A DNA stretch of 32,639 nt from Pseudomonadota bacterium (lineage in GTDB: Bacteria > Myxococcota > UBA9042 > PHBI01). The DNA is taken from the NCBI GenBank assembly GCA_005772945.1, contig SXIE01000254.1:1-32639 (forward strand), given 5' to 3'. The translations under genes were made by a program, and so were the position numbers. Below the pieces are notes generated by a model, which was given only the letters and a program-made list of their open reading frames with translations, had not been told where the DNA came from and did not search any database. Numbering within the stretch: position 1 is the first letter of the stretch; each line of letters starts with the position of its first letter. Positions 14,597 to 23,891 of this stretch are shown here, one piece after another.

Positions 14597-17343
14597 ACGA
14601 GCATCTCAACCTCCGCCTCGAGGTCGACGGCCACGCCGTCGCGGTGTCACCCGATGCGACCGTGCTCGACGCGTGCAACGCTGCGGGCGCGAACGTCCCG
14701 ACGCTCTGTCACGTTCTCGCGAAGGCCTCGCGCAGCGAGGCTGCCCACGAGAACGTCCACACGACCAAGGGCGTCGGCTTCAAGTCCGGCGGCCATTGCC
14801 GTGCCTGTATGGTCGAGGTCGACGGTCGCATGGTCGCCTCTTGCACGACCCCGGCCCGCGCGGGCTCCCGCATCGCGACGCACGGGCCCGCGCTCGACGC
14901 CTACCGCCAGGACCTCTTCGAGCTGATGGCCGTCGAGGCCCGTCTCGCCGGTCACGCCGCCGAGCTCGCGATCGCGCACGACGCGACCAGAGGCCGCTAC
15001 GGGCCTTCCCGTGCGCTCGCTGCGCCCGCCGTGGTCGACCGGAGCCATCCTTATTTGCGTTTCGATGCAAGTCTCTGCATCCGCTGCCGCGTCTGCGAGC
15101 GCGCCTGCGACAGCCAGCAGGGCCAATTCGTCTGGGCATTCGCGGGTCGCGGCGCCGCCACCCACGCCATCTTCGGCAAGACCGGCGCGCCCTTTGCCGA
15201 GAGTGCCTGCGTGTCCTGCGGCGCCTGCGCGAGCTACTGCCCGACCGGCGCCGTGAGCGACCGCGACCGCGATCGCGCCCACCACGTCGCCGCCGTGCGC
15301 ACGGTGCAAACCACCTGCGGCTACTGCGGCGTCGGTTGCCAACTCGCCGTCACGATCGGCGACGACGATCGCGTGCTGGTGGTCAACGGCGTCCGCGACG
15401 CCGCCGCCAATCACGGCCACCTCTGCGTCAAGGGGCGCTACGCGCACGCCTTCTCGCGCCACCCCGAGCGCCTCACGACGCCGCTCATCCGCAAGGACGG
15501 CGTGCTCGTCCCGGCCTCGTGGGACGAGGCGCTCGACACGGTCGTTCGCGGCCTCGAAGCCCGGCGCGGCGCCGTCGCCGGCCTCTCCTCGAGCCGCTGC
15601 ACGAACGAGGAGAACTACCTCCTCCAGAAGTGGATCCGCGCCGGCTTCGGCTCGAACCACATCGACTGCTGCGCGCGCGTCTGCCACGGCCCGAGCGCCG
15701 CCGGCATGCGCCACGTCTTCGGCACCGGCGCCGCGACCAACCAACTCGCCGACATCGAGCAGAGCGACTGCCTGCTCGTGTCCGGCTCGAACGCCACCGA
15801 GGCCCATCCGGTGACGGGCGCGCGCATCCGCCAGCAGGTCCTGCGCGAGCGCGCCAAGCTCGTCGTCATCGACCCGCGCAAGACCGAGCTCGCGGCGATC
15901 GCCGACGTCCATTTACAGTTGCGTCCCGGAACAAACGTCCCGCTGCTCCACGCCATGGCCCACGCGATCGTCGCGCTCGATCTCGTCGACCACGCCTTCG
16001 TCGCCGCGCGCACCGAGGGCTGGGCGAGCTACGTCGCGTTCCTCCGCGGCTGGTCGCCCGAGGGGACGGAAGCCACCACCGGCGTCCCCGCCGAGCGCGT
16101 CTGGGCAGCGGCCCGCCTCTACGGCAGCGCCAAGCGCCCGATGCAGGCTCACGGCCTCGGCATGACCGAGCACTACCAGGGCAGCGAGGGCGTCATGCTT
16201 CTCTGCAACCTGGCGATGCTGGTCGGCGCGATCGGGCGCGAAGGCGTCGGCGTCAACCCCCTCCGCGGTCAGAACAACGTGCAGGGCGCGGCCGACATGG
16301 GGTGCCAACCGGATCTCCTGACGGGCTATCAACGCCCGGGTGATCCGGCCGTGCGCGCGCGCTTCGAGGCCGTCTGGGGCCGGCCGGTGCCGACCGAGAC
16401 AGGCCTCACGCTGCCCAAGATGTACGACGCCGCGCGCGCCGGCACGCTGAAGGCGCTCTTCATCCTCGGCGAGGACGTCGTCCAGACCGATCCCTCCATC
16501 CACGTCGACGCGGCCCTCGCGGCGCTCGAGTTCCTGGTCGTCCAGGAGATCTTCCTGACCGAGACCGCCAAGCGCGCCGATGTCGTCCTGCCGGGCGCGA
16601 GCTTTCTCGAGAAGGACGGCACGTTCACGAACGGCGAGCGCCGCATCCAGCGCGTACGAAAAGCACTCGATCCGATGCCGGGGGCGCGCGCGGACTGGCA
16701 GGTCCTGTGCGAGCTGATGGCGCGCTCGGGGCTGCCGCAGACCTTCGAGAGTCCGGCCGACATCATGGACGAAGTGGCGCGCGTGAACCCGGCCTTCGCG
16801 GGCGTCTCGCACGCGCGACTTGGCGATGATGGCCTTCAGTGGCCGGTGCCATCGATCGACTCGCCCGGCACGGCGCGCCTGCATCTCACCGCGTTTCCGA
16901 CCTCTCCGACCGGGCGCGCGCACTTCGCCGAGGTGCCCTGGCTCGAAAGCCCCGGACTCGCCAAGGCCGCCAGCTACCCTATCCGCCTCGTCACGGGCCG
17001 CGTGCTCGAACACTACAACTGCGGCTCCATGACGCGCCGAAGCGACAACGTCGTGCTCGCCCCCGATGACGCGCTCGAGCTGCACGCCGACGACGCGCGC
17101 GCCGCCGGGATCCGCGACGGCGAGGACTGCGTGATCGAGAGCCCGTGGGGTGAGATGACGGCACGCGCCGTCATCTCCGCGCGCGTGGGCCCCGGCACGG
17201 CCTTCGTGTCGTTCCACTTCCCCGAGAGCGGGACCGCTCACGTCTTGAGCCCGGTCTTGGATCGGCTCGCGGACTGCCCCGAGTACAAGGTCACACCGAT
17301 CCGCATCAAGGCGCGCCCCGAAGAAAAGTGCACATCGGGCTGA
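14593..17343 (+). CDS. fdhA: Formate dehydrogenase alpha subunit, Mo/W-bisPGD, Cys form
   Basis: Catalytic subunit (916 residues) oxidising formate to CO2 in the cytoplasm; no signal peptide. The ATGA overlap with the beta gene fixes the start. In order: NuoG-type [2Fe-2S] domain with C39, C69, C72, C84; two ferredoxin-like [4Fe-4S] sites (C162/165/168/172 and C206/209/212/216); molybdopterin domain with its own [4Fe-4S] site C242/245/249/278; and the Mo ligand Cys364 followed by His365 in CCARVCHGPS, where E. coli FdhF has selenocysteine. Later blocks (HYQGSEGVMLLCNL, LRGQNNVQGAADMG, the ETAKRADVVLPG region) fit formate dehydrogenase. Two oddities: about 19 extra residues between C39 and C69, and no Cys or His-x3-Cys site between 84 and 162, where NuoG/FdsA carry another cluster. 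Confidence 0.92.
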   Translation: MNEHLNLRLEVDGHAVAVSPDATVLDACNAAGANVPTLCHVLAKASRSEAAHENVHTTKGVGFKSGGHCRACMVEVDGRMVASCTTPARAGSRIATHGPALDAYRQDLFELMAVEARLAGHAAELAIAHDATRGRYGPSRALAAPAVVDRSHPYLRFDASLCIRCRVCERACDSQQGQFVWAFAGRGAATHAIFGKTGAPFAESACVSCGACASYCPTGAVSDRDRDRAHHVAAVRTVQTTCGYCGVGCQLAVTIGDDDRVLVVNGVRDAAANHGHLCVKGRYAHAFSRHPERLTTPLIRKDGVLVPASWDEALDTVVRGLEARRGAVAGLSSSRCTNEENYLLQKWIRAGFGSNHIDCCARVCHGPSAAGMRHVFGTGAATNQLADIEQSDCLLVSGSNATEAHPVTGARIRQQVLRERAKLVVIDPRKTELAAIADVHLQLRPGTNVPLLHAMAHAIVALDLVDHAFVAARTEGWASYVAFLRGWSPEGTEATTGVPAERVWAAARLYGSAKRPMQAHGLGMTEHYQGSEGVMLLCNLAMLVGAIGREGVGVNPLRGQNNVQGAADMGCQPDLLTGYQRPGDPAVRARFEAVWGRPVPTETGLTLPKMYDAARAGTLKALFILGEDVVQTDPSIHVDAALAALEFLVVQEIFLTETAKRADVVLPGASFLEKDGTFTNGERRIQRVRKALDPMPGARADWQVLCELMARSGLPQTFESPADIMDEVARVNPAFAGVSHARLGDDGLQWPVPSIDSPGTARLHLTAFPTSPTGRAHFAEVPWLESPGLAKAASYPIRLVTGRVLEHYNCGSMTRRSDNVVLAPDDALELHADDARAAGIRDGEDCVIESPWGEMTARAVISARVGPGTAFVSFHFPESGTAHVLSPVLDRLADCPEYKVTPIRIKARPEEKCTSG

Positions 17344-17389
17344 GTCACCCGCAGGGCGGGGAGGAACGAACACCCCCGCAAGCTCCACG

Positions 17390-17408
17390 CGCGCGACCTT
17401 TTCGCGCG
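17390..17408 (+). terminator. Hairpin after the formate dehydrogenase genes
   Basis: Arms cgcgcga and tcgcgcg are perfect complements around a 5-base loop, 46 bases past the fdhA stop. It may end the FNT-FDH transcript. The following ~105 bases would then hold the promoter for the 17515-25049 genes, but no clear consensus is seen there. Confidence 0.45.
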
Positions 17409-17514
17409 GACTCTGCCGCCGCGAATTGCTGCATCTTCATGCAAGCGATGCGGCCGCGCGCGTGCGAACGTGCTCGTCGACGCGGCTTTTCCGGGCTGCT
17501 AGTTGTTGTCGAGC

Positions 17515-18273
17515 ATGGAGCGAATGACCCAGCTCGGAGAGCGTTGGCAGCGAGCGCGAACGGCCGCGGCGGCCGACGATCGCGGCGTGACCGACGACGC
17601 CGCGCAGGGCGAGGCGCCGACGCGGGCGCAGCGCGCGCTGTTCGAGAATAGCTTGCGTCTCGGTGCAAGCTTCAGCCGCTTTCACGCCACGACGATCGAG
17701 CTCGAACAGCTCCCCGCGACGCTCGATCAGCTGGCACCCGTCGACGCGCCCTGCCTCCACGGCACCTGGAGCGCCTTTCCCGGCGACCCCGCCGCGCTGC
17801 GCCTCGAGCGCGCCGGCTGCTCCGCGTGCGTAGGTGGTCCGAGCGCCTGCGACGCCTGGCGCGAGGCGATCGCGGGCCTGGTCCTCGGCGTGACCCGTGG
17901 CCAGGTGCACCACGCGCGCCACGAGAGCGTCGGCCACGGCGCGAGCCGCTGCGTCGACGTCTTCTACCTCGACCCGCAGAGCCCGCTGCGCTTCGGCCCT
18001 CTTCCCGACGCGATGCGCGAGCCACTCGCCGCCATCGCGCGCGCGGTCGCGCTCTTCGACTCGTCGTTCGCCGTCATGTTCCTCGGTCTCTCCGAGGGCG
18101 TCCTCTACTACGCGCTCGCGCCCACCAGAGGCGGCAGAGGCGGCAGTGGCGGCTGCGGCGGCGCCGCCAACGGGCTTACCGCCCAGCCGCTCATCGAGCG
18201 TCGCGTCCGTCAGCGCTTCCCGGATCTATCGCTGTTCGAGGTCACGCCGAGGACCGTCCTCGGCGACTCATGA
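17515..18273 (+). CDS. Unrecognised Cys/His-rich protein preceding the molybdoenzyme operon
   Basis: A 252-residue predicted soluble protein that I cannot assign. ATG 17515 is preferred to TTG 17503 and ATG 17524; none has a strong ribosome site. After a charged helical start, the centre holds C80, a tight Cys set GCSACVGGPSAC (C102, C105, C112), then VHHARHESVGHGASRC (His132, 133, 136, 141, Cys146) and DVFYLDPQSPLRFGP. The C-terminal part has a hydrophobic stretch (AVMFLGLSEGVLYYALAP) and a Gly-rich loop with another Cys (C214). The Cys/His pattern suggests metal or cofactor binding. It ends 15 bases before the Tat-exported catalytic subunit, so it is probably in that operon and may serve its assembly or regulation. 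A remote likeness to V4R-type small-ligand domains is only a guess. Confidence 0.75.
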   Translation: MERMTQLGERWQRARTAAAADDRGVTDDAAQGEAPTRAQRALFENSLRLGASFSRFHATTIELEQLPATLDQLAPVDAPCLHGTWSAFPGDPAALRLERAGCSACVGGPSACDAWREAIAGLVLGVTRGQVHHARHESVGHGASRCVDVFYLDPQSPLRFGPLPDAMREPLAAIARAVALFDSSFAVMFLGLSEGVLYYALAPTRGGRGGSGGCGGAANGLTAQPLIERRVRQRFPDLSLFEVTPRTVLGDS

Positions 18274-18288
18274 CATCAGGAGCCATCC

Positions 18289-21200
18289 ATGTCCAACCGT
18301 GGTCCCACGCGTCGCGCCTTCCTTCAGGGGATCTTGGGAGCCTCCGCGCTCGGTGCCGCGAGCACGCTCCTACACGCCGCGCCGCTGCGCTTCCTCAAGC
18401 CCCTCCAGATCGATAACCCGCTCGCGGCCTACCCGAACCGCGACTGGGAGAAGACCTACCGCGACATCTTCGCGCACGACTCGTCGTTCGTGTTTCTGTG
18501 CGCGCCCAACGACACGCACAACTGTCTGCTGCGCGCCTACGTCAAGAACGACGTGGCCGTGCGCATCGGGCCGACGTTCGGCTACGGCAAGGCCCAAGAC
18601 CTCTACGGCAACACCGCGTCCCACCGCTGGGACCCCCGCCTCTGCCAGAAGGGCCTCGCGCTCGTCCGCCGCATCTATGGTGATCGCCGCGTGAAGTCGC
18701 CGATGATCCGCCGCGGCTTCAAGGACTGGGCGGACGCTGGCTTCCCGCGCGACGCCGCGACGGGCCAGCCCGATCCGAAGTACTTCCAGCGCGGCAAGGA
18801 CAGCTGGATCCGCGCGAGCTGGGATGAGGCCTACGCCATGTCGGCGCGCGCCATCGACAACATCACGCGCACGTACTCCGGCGAAGAGGGCATGAAGCGC
18901 CTCGGCGCCCAGGGCTACGATCCCGCGATGGTCGAGGCCACCGAGGGCTCGGGCATGCAGACCTTCAAGCTGCGCGGCGGCATGGCCTTCCTCGGCGCCA
19001 CGCGCATCTTCGGCCTCTACCGCTTCGCCAACCTGATGGCGCTCGCCGACGCCAAGATCCGCAAGATCAAGCCGGCCGAGTCGATCGGCGCGCGCGGCTG
19101 GGACAGCTACTCGTGGCACACCGACTTGCCACCCGGCCACCCGATGGTGACCGGCGCCCAGACCAACGACTTCGATCTCTTCACGGTCGAGAACTCCAAG
19201 CTCGCGCTCATCTGGGGCATGAACTGGATCACGACCAAGATGCCCGACAGCCACTGGCTCACCGAGGCCCGTCTGAAGGGCACCAAAGTCGTCGTCATCA
19301 CGGTCGAGTACAGCGCCACCGCCGGCAAGGGCGACGAGGTCATCGTCATCCGCCCGGGCACCGATCCGGCGTTCGCGCTCGGCCTCGCCCAGGTCATGAT
19401 GAAGAAGGATCTCTACGACAAGGCCTGGGTCCTCAAGAACACCGACCTGCCGTTCCTCATCCGCATGGACACGCTCCAACCGCTTCGTCCCGAGGACCTC
19501 GGCAAGGACGCGCTGCCGGGCTACGTCGCCGCGCCGCCGGCCAACCTCCAGGTCTTGAAGGCGGGCGAGAAACCGGTGCCCGGCTTCAAGCAGAGCGGGC
19601 AGATCGCCCCTGAGGCGATCGCCGCGCAGATGAAGCCGGCGGTCGTCTGGGATGAGGGCAAGCAGCGTCTGACGGCCCTCACCCGCGATCACGTCGGCCC
19701 TGGCTTCGAGACCCTCGGCCTCACGCCGGCCCTGCGCGGTTCACAGAAGGTCCGCCTGGCCGACGGCAAAGAGGTCGAGGTCCGGACGCACTTCTCGCTG
19801 CTCGAGCAGTACCTGAACGACAACATGACGCCGCCCCAGGTGGAGCGCCTGACGGGCGCGCCAGCGTCCGCGATCGAAGGGCTCGCGGCGCAGATCGCGG
19901 CGAACCCGGAGAAAACCCTCTTCGCGACCGGCATGGGGCCGAACCAGTTCTTCAACTCCGATCTGAAGGACCGCGCGATCCTGCTGGTCGCCGCGCTGTC
20001 GCGCAACCTCGGCTTCGCCGGCGGCAACGTCGGCAGCTACGCCGGCAACTACCGCGCGGCGCTCTTCGGCGGCCTCCCCGTCTTCTCCGTCGAGGATCCG
20101 TTCAACCTGCAGCTCGACGCGACCGGCCCGGTCAGCGTCAAGAAGCACCTGCACTACGAGTCGCTCCACTATTACAACTACGGCGACCGCCCGCTGCGCC
20201 AGGGCAACACGCTCTTCACCGGCAAGAGCCACCTGCCGACGCCGACCAAGGCGATGTGGCTCAACAACAGCAACTCGGTCATCGGCAACGTGAAGTGGCA
20301 CTTCGACGTGGTCAACAACACGCTGCCCAAGATCGAGTTCATCGCCTTCAGCGACTGGTGGTGGACGGCGTCGTGCGAGTACAGCGACATCGTCTTCGCG
20401 TGCGACTCGTGGGCCGAGTTCAAGCACATCGACATGACCGCGAGCTGCACAAACCCGTTCGTCCAGATCTACCCGAAGACCCCGCTCAAGCGGATCTTCG
20501 ACACCAAGAGCGACATCGAGATCATCGCGGGCGTCTCCAAGGCCCTCGGCGCCATCTACGACGAGCCTCGCTTCAGCGACGCCTGGAAGTTCGTCGACGA
20601 GGACCAGGTCGAGGTCTACCTACAGCGCATCATCGACGGGTCCTTCTCGCTGAAGGGGTACTCGATCGCGGATCTCCACAAGAAGGCCGCTGAAGGGATC
20701 CCGGCGCTCGTCCACACGCGCACCTACCCGCGCGTCTCGTCGTACGAGCAGGCCAAGGGCGAGCAGCCCTGGCACACCAAGTCGGGCCGCCTCGAGTTCT
20801 ACCGACCCGAGGCCGAGTTCATCGACAGCGGCGAGAACCTGATCGTCCATCGCGAGCCGATCGACTCGACCTTCCACGAACCGAACGCTATCGCGGCCGC
20901 GCCCCACCCCGCCCTGCGGCCCAAGCAGCCCGAGGACTACGACCTCAAGACCGACGACCTGTCGACCGAGACGCGCCAAGTCCGGCACGTCCAGCACACC
21001 GTCGACGAACTGATGGCGACCAAGCACCCGCTCATGGCGCAGGGCTTCAAGCACATCTACCACACGCCCAAGTACCGCCACGGCGCGCACACGACGCCCG
21101 TCGACACCGACTTCACGGGCGTGCTCTTCGGGCCCTTCGGCGACGTCTACCGCCATGACAAGCGCATGCCGTCGATCACCGAAGGCTACATGGACATCAA

Positions 21201-21768
21201 CCCGACGGACGCCAAAGAGCTCGGGCTCGAGGACGGCGCCTACGTCTATGTCGACGCCGACCCGCAGGACCGCCCGTACCGCGGCTTCAAGCCCGGCACG
21301 GAGGACTACAAGGTCGCGCGTCTCATGCTGCGCGTCCGCTACTACCCGGGCACCCCTCGCAACGTCGCGCGCACCTGGCACAACATGTACGGGTCGACCC
21401 CCGGCAGCGTGAAGGGCCACGAGACGCGACCAGACGGGCTCGCGCGCAACCCCGAGACGAACTACCAGTCGATGTATCGCTACGGGTCCCACCAGAGCGC
21501 GACGCGCGCCTGGCTCAAGCCGACGCTGATGACCGAGTCGCTCGTCCACAAGGACATGTTCGGCCAGGTCATGATGAAGGGCTTCCTCGCCGACGTGCAC
21601 TGCCCGGTCGGTGCGCCGCGCGAGGCCTTCGTGAAGCTGACCGCGGCCGAGGAGGGAGCCATCGGCGGCAAGGGCCTCTGGCGCCCGGCCGTCCTCGGCT
21701 TCCGACCCAGCTACGAGAGTGACGCCATGAAGCTCTACCTCCAGGGTGGCTTCGTCCACGTGTCGTGA
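18289..21768 (+). CDS. Type II DMSO-reductase-family molybdoenzyme catalytic subunit (nitrate reductase / nitrite oxidoreductase-like), Tat-exported
   Basis: A 1159-residue Mo-bisPGD oxidoreductase. The N-terminus carries a Tat signal (RRAFLQ, residues 8-13, then a hydrophobic run), so the folded enzyme is periplasmic. The first Fe-S site reads C71-x3-D75-x3-C79-x39-C119; E. coli NarG has His-Cys-Cys-Cys at these positions. The Mo ligand of the type II group, Asp before LPP (NarG Asp222), is Asp279 here in HTDLPPG. Other NarG-like blocks are [27 protein letters not shown], and [16 protein letters not shown]. Companion subunits (Fe-S, haem-b gamma, TorD chaperone) complete the type II set. Relatives act on nitrate, nitrite, selenate, chlorate, dimethyl sulfide or ethylbenzene. 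The beta subunit resembles NxrB/NarH, which favours nitrate or nitrite, but substrate and direction remain open. Confidence 0.88.
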   Translation: MSNRGPTRRAFLQGILGASALGAASTLLHAAPLRFLKPLQIDNPLAAYPNRDWEKTYRDIFAHDSSFVFLCAPNDTHNCLLRAYVKNDVAVRIGPTFGYGKAQDLYGNTASHRWDPRLCQKGLALVRRIYGDRRVKSPMIRRGFKDWADAGFPRDAATGQPDPKYFQRGKDSWIRASWDEAYAMSARAIDNITRTYSGEEGMKRLGAQGYDPAMVEATEGSGMQTFKLRGGMAFLGATRIFGLYRFANLMALADAKIRKIKPAESIGARGWDSYSWHTDLPPGHPMVTGAQTNDFDLFTVENSKLALIWGMNWITTKMPDSHWLTEARLKGTKVVVITVEYSATAGKGDEVIVIRPGTDPAFALGLAQVMMKKDLYDKAWVLKNTDLPFLIRMDTLQPLRPEDLGKDALPGYVAAPPANLQVLKAGEKPVPGFKQSGQIAPEAIAAQMKPAVVWDEGKQRLTALTRDHVGPGFETLGLTPALRGSQKVRLADGKEVEVRTHFSLLEQYLNDNMTPPQVERLTGAPASAIEGLAAQIAANPEKTLFATGMGPNQFFNSDLKDRAILLVAALSRNLGFAGGNVGSYAGNYRAALFGGLPVFSVEDPFNLQLDATGPVSVKKHLHYESLHYYNYGDRPLRQGNTLFTGKSHLPTPTKAMWLNNSNSVIGNVKWHFDVVNNTLPKIEFIAFSDWWWTASCEYSDIVFACDSWAEFKHIDMTASCTNPFVQIYPKTPLKRIFDTKSDIEIIAGVSKALGAIYDEPRFSDAWKFVDEDQVEVYLQRIIDGSFSLKGYSIADLHKKAAEGIPALVHTRTYPRVSSYEQAKGEQPWHTKSGRLEFYRPEAEFIDSGENLIVHREPIDSTFHEPNAIAAAPHPALRPKQPEDYDLKTDDLSTETRQVRHVQHTVDELMATKHPLMAQGFKHIYHTPKYRHGAHTTPVDTDFTGVLFGPFGDVYRHDKRMPSITEGYMDINPTDAKELGLEDGAYVYVDADPQDRPYRGFKPGTEDYKVARLMLRVRYYPGTPRNVARTWHNMYGSTPGSVKGHETRPDGLARNPETNYQSMYRYGSHQSATRAWLKPTLMTESLVHKDMFGQVMMKGFLADVHCPVGAPREAFVKLTAAEEGAIGGKGLWRPAVLGFRPSYESDAMKLYLQGGFVHVS

Positions 21769-21810
21769 ACGCAGAAGGCCTGGCGAAGCCAGGCTGCCCA
21801 AGGAAATCCG

Positions 21811-22947
21811 ATGTCCAAAGTTACCAACTGGCAACTCCGGCGCGAGATCGAATACCCGTACGACGAACACCGCCCGAACCGGCAGTGGGCCATCGTCTTC
21901 GATCTCAACAAGTGCATCGCCTGTCAGACGTGCACGCTCGCCTGCAAGACCACCTGGACCAGCGGTAAGGGCCAGGAGTACATGTTCTGGAACAACGTGG
22001 AGACCAAGCCTTGGGGCGGCTATCCGCTGGCTTGGGACCTGCGGATCCTCGAGAAGCTCGGGCGCCAGGACTGGTCGAAGAACGGCGAGTACCTCGGCAA
22101 GACGCTGATCGAGGCAGCCCCCGAGACCGAGCGCGTCCTGCACTACGCGCCGGTCGACGAGGACTGGATGTACCCGAACATCGGCGAGGACGACTGCGCC
22201 GGCGGGGTCGACAGCGGGACGCACATCCCGACGACGCCACACGACCAGGCGTGGATGTTCTACCTGCCGCGGACGTGCGCACATTGTACCTACCCGGCGT
22301 GCCTCGCCGCGTGCCCGCGCAAGGCTATCTACAAGCGCCCCGAGGACGGCATCGTCCTCATCGATCAGTCGCGCTGCAAGGGCTACGGCGAGTGCGTGCG
22401 CGCGTGTCCGTACAAGAAGTCGATGTACAACACGTACACGCGCACCAGCGAGAAGTGCATCGGCTGCTACCCGGCCGTCGAGCAGGGGATCCAGCCGCAG
22501 TGCGTCGTCAACTGCATCGGCAAGATCCGCGTGATGGGCTTCATCAACCCGCCCGCCAAGGCGCGCAAAGACAACCCGGTCGACTTCCTGGTGCACGACC
22601 AGCAGATCGCCCTGCCGTACTATCCGCAGCTCGGGCTCGAGCCGAACATCTATTACATCCCGCCGATCCATGCGGATCGCGAGTACCTCCATCAGATGTT
22701 CGGGCCGCAGGTCGACGGCGCTATCGAGCGCTACAAGAAGCTGCACGAGGACCCGGTGGCGCAGGGGCTCCTCTGCCTGATGGGGAGCACCGACCGCATC
22801 ATGCACAGCTTCAAGGTCGAGAGCGGCTTGGCGACCGGCTTCGACGACAAGGGTGGCGAGCTGGTCAAGGTCCCCGTGACCGAGCCCGTCATCGAACGTG
22901 ATGCCTTCGACGCCACCATCGGCGCCGTCCGCAACAACACCCCGTGA
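21811..22947 (+). CDS. Iron-sulfur beta subunit of the type II molybdoenzyme (NarH/NxrB-like)
   Basis: A 378-residue electron-transfer subunit with AGGAAA ten bases before its ATG. Fifteen ligand cysteines are visible: C35/38/41/45 (CIACQTCTLAC), C156/159/164/168 (CAHCTYPACLAAC), C189/195/199 (CKGYGECVRAC) and C216/219/231/235. This is three [4Fe-4S] clusters plus one [3Fe-4S], with Tyr192 standing where NarH has the Trp that replaces the fourth Cys. The wording around KGQEYMFWNNVETKPWGGYP and CLAACPRKAIYKR is, from memory, close to nitrite oxidoreductase beta subunits. It has no signal peptide, so it should be carried out by the Tat signal of its partner, as in other periplasmic members. It lies 42 bases after the catalytic gene. 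Confidence 0.92.
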   Translation: MSKVTNWQLRREIEYPYDEHRPNRQWAIVFDLNKCIACQTCTLACKTTWTSGKGQEYMFWNNVETKPWGGYPLAWDLRILEKLGRQDWSKNGEYLGKTLIEAAPETERVLHYAPVDEDWMYPNIGEDDCAGGVDSGTHIPTTPHDQAWMFYLPRTCAHCTYPACLAACPRKAIYKRPEDGIVLIDQSRCKGYGECVRACPYKKSMYNTYTRTSEKCIGCYPAVEQGIQPQCVVNCIGKIRVMGFINPPAKARKDNPVDFLVHDQQIALPYYPQLGLEPNIYYIPPIHADREYLHQMFGPQVDGAIERYKKLHEDPVAQGLLCLMGSTDRIMHSFKVESGLATGFDDKGGELVKVPVTEPVIERDAFDATIGAVRNNTP

Positions 22948-22964
22948 GTGGCGCGAGGAGTCCC

Positions 22965-23891
22965 ATGAACCGGATCGCTCAACGTGGATGTCTGGCCCTC
23001 TTGGTGGCCGGCGGGCTCGCACTGCCTTCGCTACCTTCCCTGACCGGGTTGACCGGCTGCTCCGGCCGCGACGACGGACCGACGGCGAAAGACGTCGCGC
23101 CGACGCCGAGCGCCGGCGACCTGGTGATCCAGCGGATCAGCGCGGATCTCGCCAAGCCGGACCCGGCGGCGCCGTACTGGAAGGATGTGCCGGAGGCGGT
23201 CGTGACGCTCACCGCGCAGCCGATGATCACGCCCCGGCCGGTCGCGACGACGACCGACACGGTGCACGTGAAGGCCGTGACGGATGGCAAATTGGCGGCG
23301 TTCCGAATCCGCTGGCGCGACAGCGAGGTGAGCCAGGCCGGGCGCCTCGGCGAGTATTCGGACGCGCTCGCGCTCGAGTTCCCGATTCGGACCGACACGC
23401 TGCCGCCCGTCATGATGGGCGCCAAGGACAATCCGGTGCACATCTTCCACTGGCGCGCGCAGTACCAGCGCGACCACGAGGAAGGGAAGCCGACGATGCA
23501 GCAGCTCTACCCGAACGCCTCGATCGACATGTACCCGATGGAGTTCAAGGACCAGCCGGGTAAGCACGAGCCTGGTCGCGAGCAGTTCTCGCCGGGTCTA
23601 GCCGCGGGTAACCCGCAGTCCTACGAGAAGACCGGCGTCGACGAGGTGATCGCCGAGGGGTACATGACCTCGGCGGTGATGCACGGGTCGGAGGGCGACG
23701 CCGCGCACGCCGACTGGAAGGACGGCGAGTGGACGCTCGTCATCGTGCGGCCGCTGGCGGTCGAGGGCGGCTCGGTGCTCGCGGCCGGCAAGCCGAACTT
23801 CATCGGGTTGGCCGCGTGGCAAGGCGGCCAGGCCGAGGTCGCGTCGCGCAAGAGCGTCACGATGGCGTGGATCCCGGTGAGCGTCCAATGA
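22965..23891 (+). CDS. Haem-b-binding gamma subunit of the type II molybdoenzyme (EbdC/DdhC/NxrC-like), predicted lipoprotein
   Basis: A 308-residue subunit of the ethylbenzene-dehydrogenase gamma family, which holds one haem b with Met and Lys ligands and passes electrons out of the complex. ATG 22965 is chosen over the GTG at 22944 because GAGGAG precedes it and because it gives a clean signal peptide. The signal ends in lipobox LTGC (Cys32), so the subunit is probably lipid-anchored. Family blocks include PVMMGAKDNPVHIFHWRAQ (candidate Met150/151), LYPNASIDMYP and the C-terminal FIGLAAWQGG...SRKS (candidate Lys296). The next gene overlaps its stop by four bases. With Ser after the lipid Cys, outer-membrane sorting is possible by E. 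coli rules, but these may not hold in this organism. Confidence 0.87.
   Translation: MNRIAQRGCLALLVAGGLALPSLPSLTGLTGCSGRDDGPTAKDVAPTPSAGDLVIQRISADLAKPDPAAPYWKDVPEAVVTLTAQPMITPRPVATTTDTVHVKAVTDGKLAAFRIRWRDSEVSQAGRLGEYSDALALEFPIRTDTLPPVMMGAKDNPVHIFHWRAQYQRDHEEGKPTMQQLYPNASIDMYPMEFKDQPGKHEPGREQFSPGLAAGNPQSYEKTGVDEVIAEGYMTSAVMHGSEGDAAHADWKDGEWTLVIVRPLAVEGGSVLAAGKPNFIGLAAWQGGQAEVASRKSVTMAWIPVSVQ

Noticed and set aside
15673..15690. Selenocysteine in the formate dehydrogenase active site
   Set aside because: The codon at the Mo-ligand position (residue 364) is tgc, an ordinary Cys codon, and no in-frame TGA occurs.
17411..17428. Sigma-54 promoter before the 17515 gene
   Set aside because: A ttgct is present, but the -24 position reads cc instead of the invariant GG at ten-base spacing.
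20620..23022. An 800-codon open frame on the minus strand across the molybdoenzyme genes
   Set aside because: It overlaps three well-supported genes, contains no recognisable fold, and has the composition expected of an antisense shadow in high-GC sequence.
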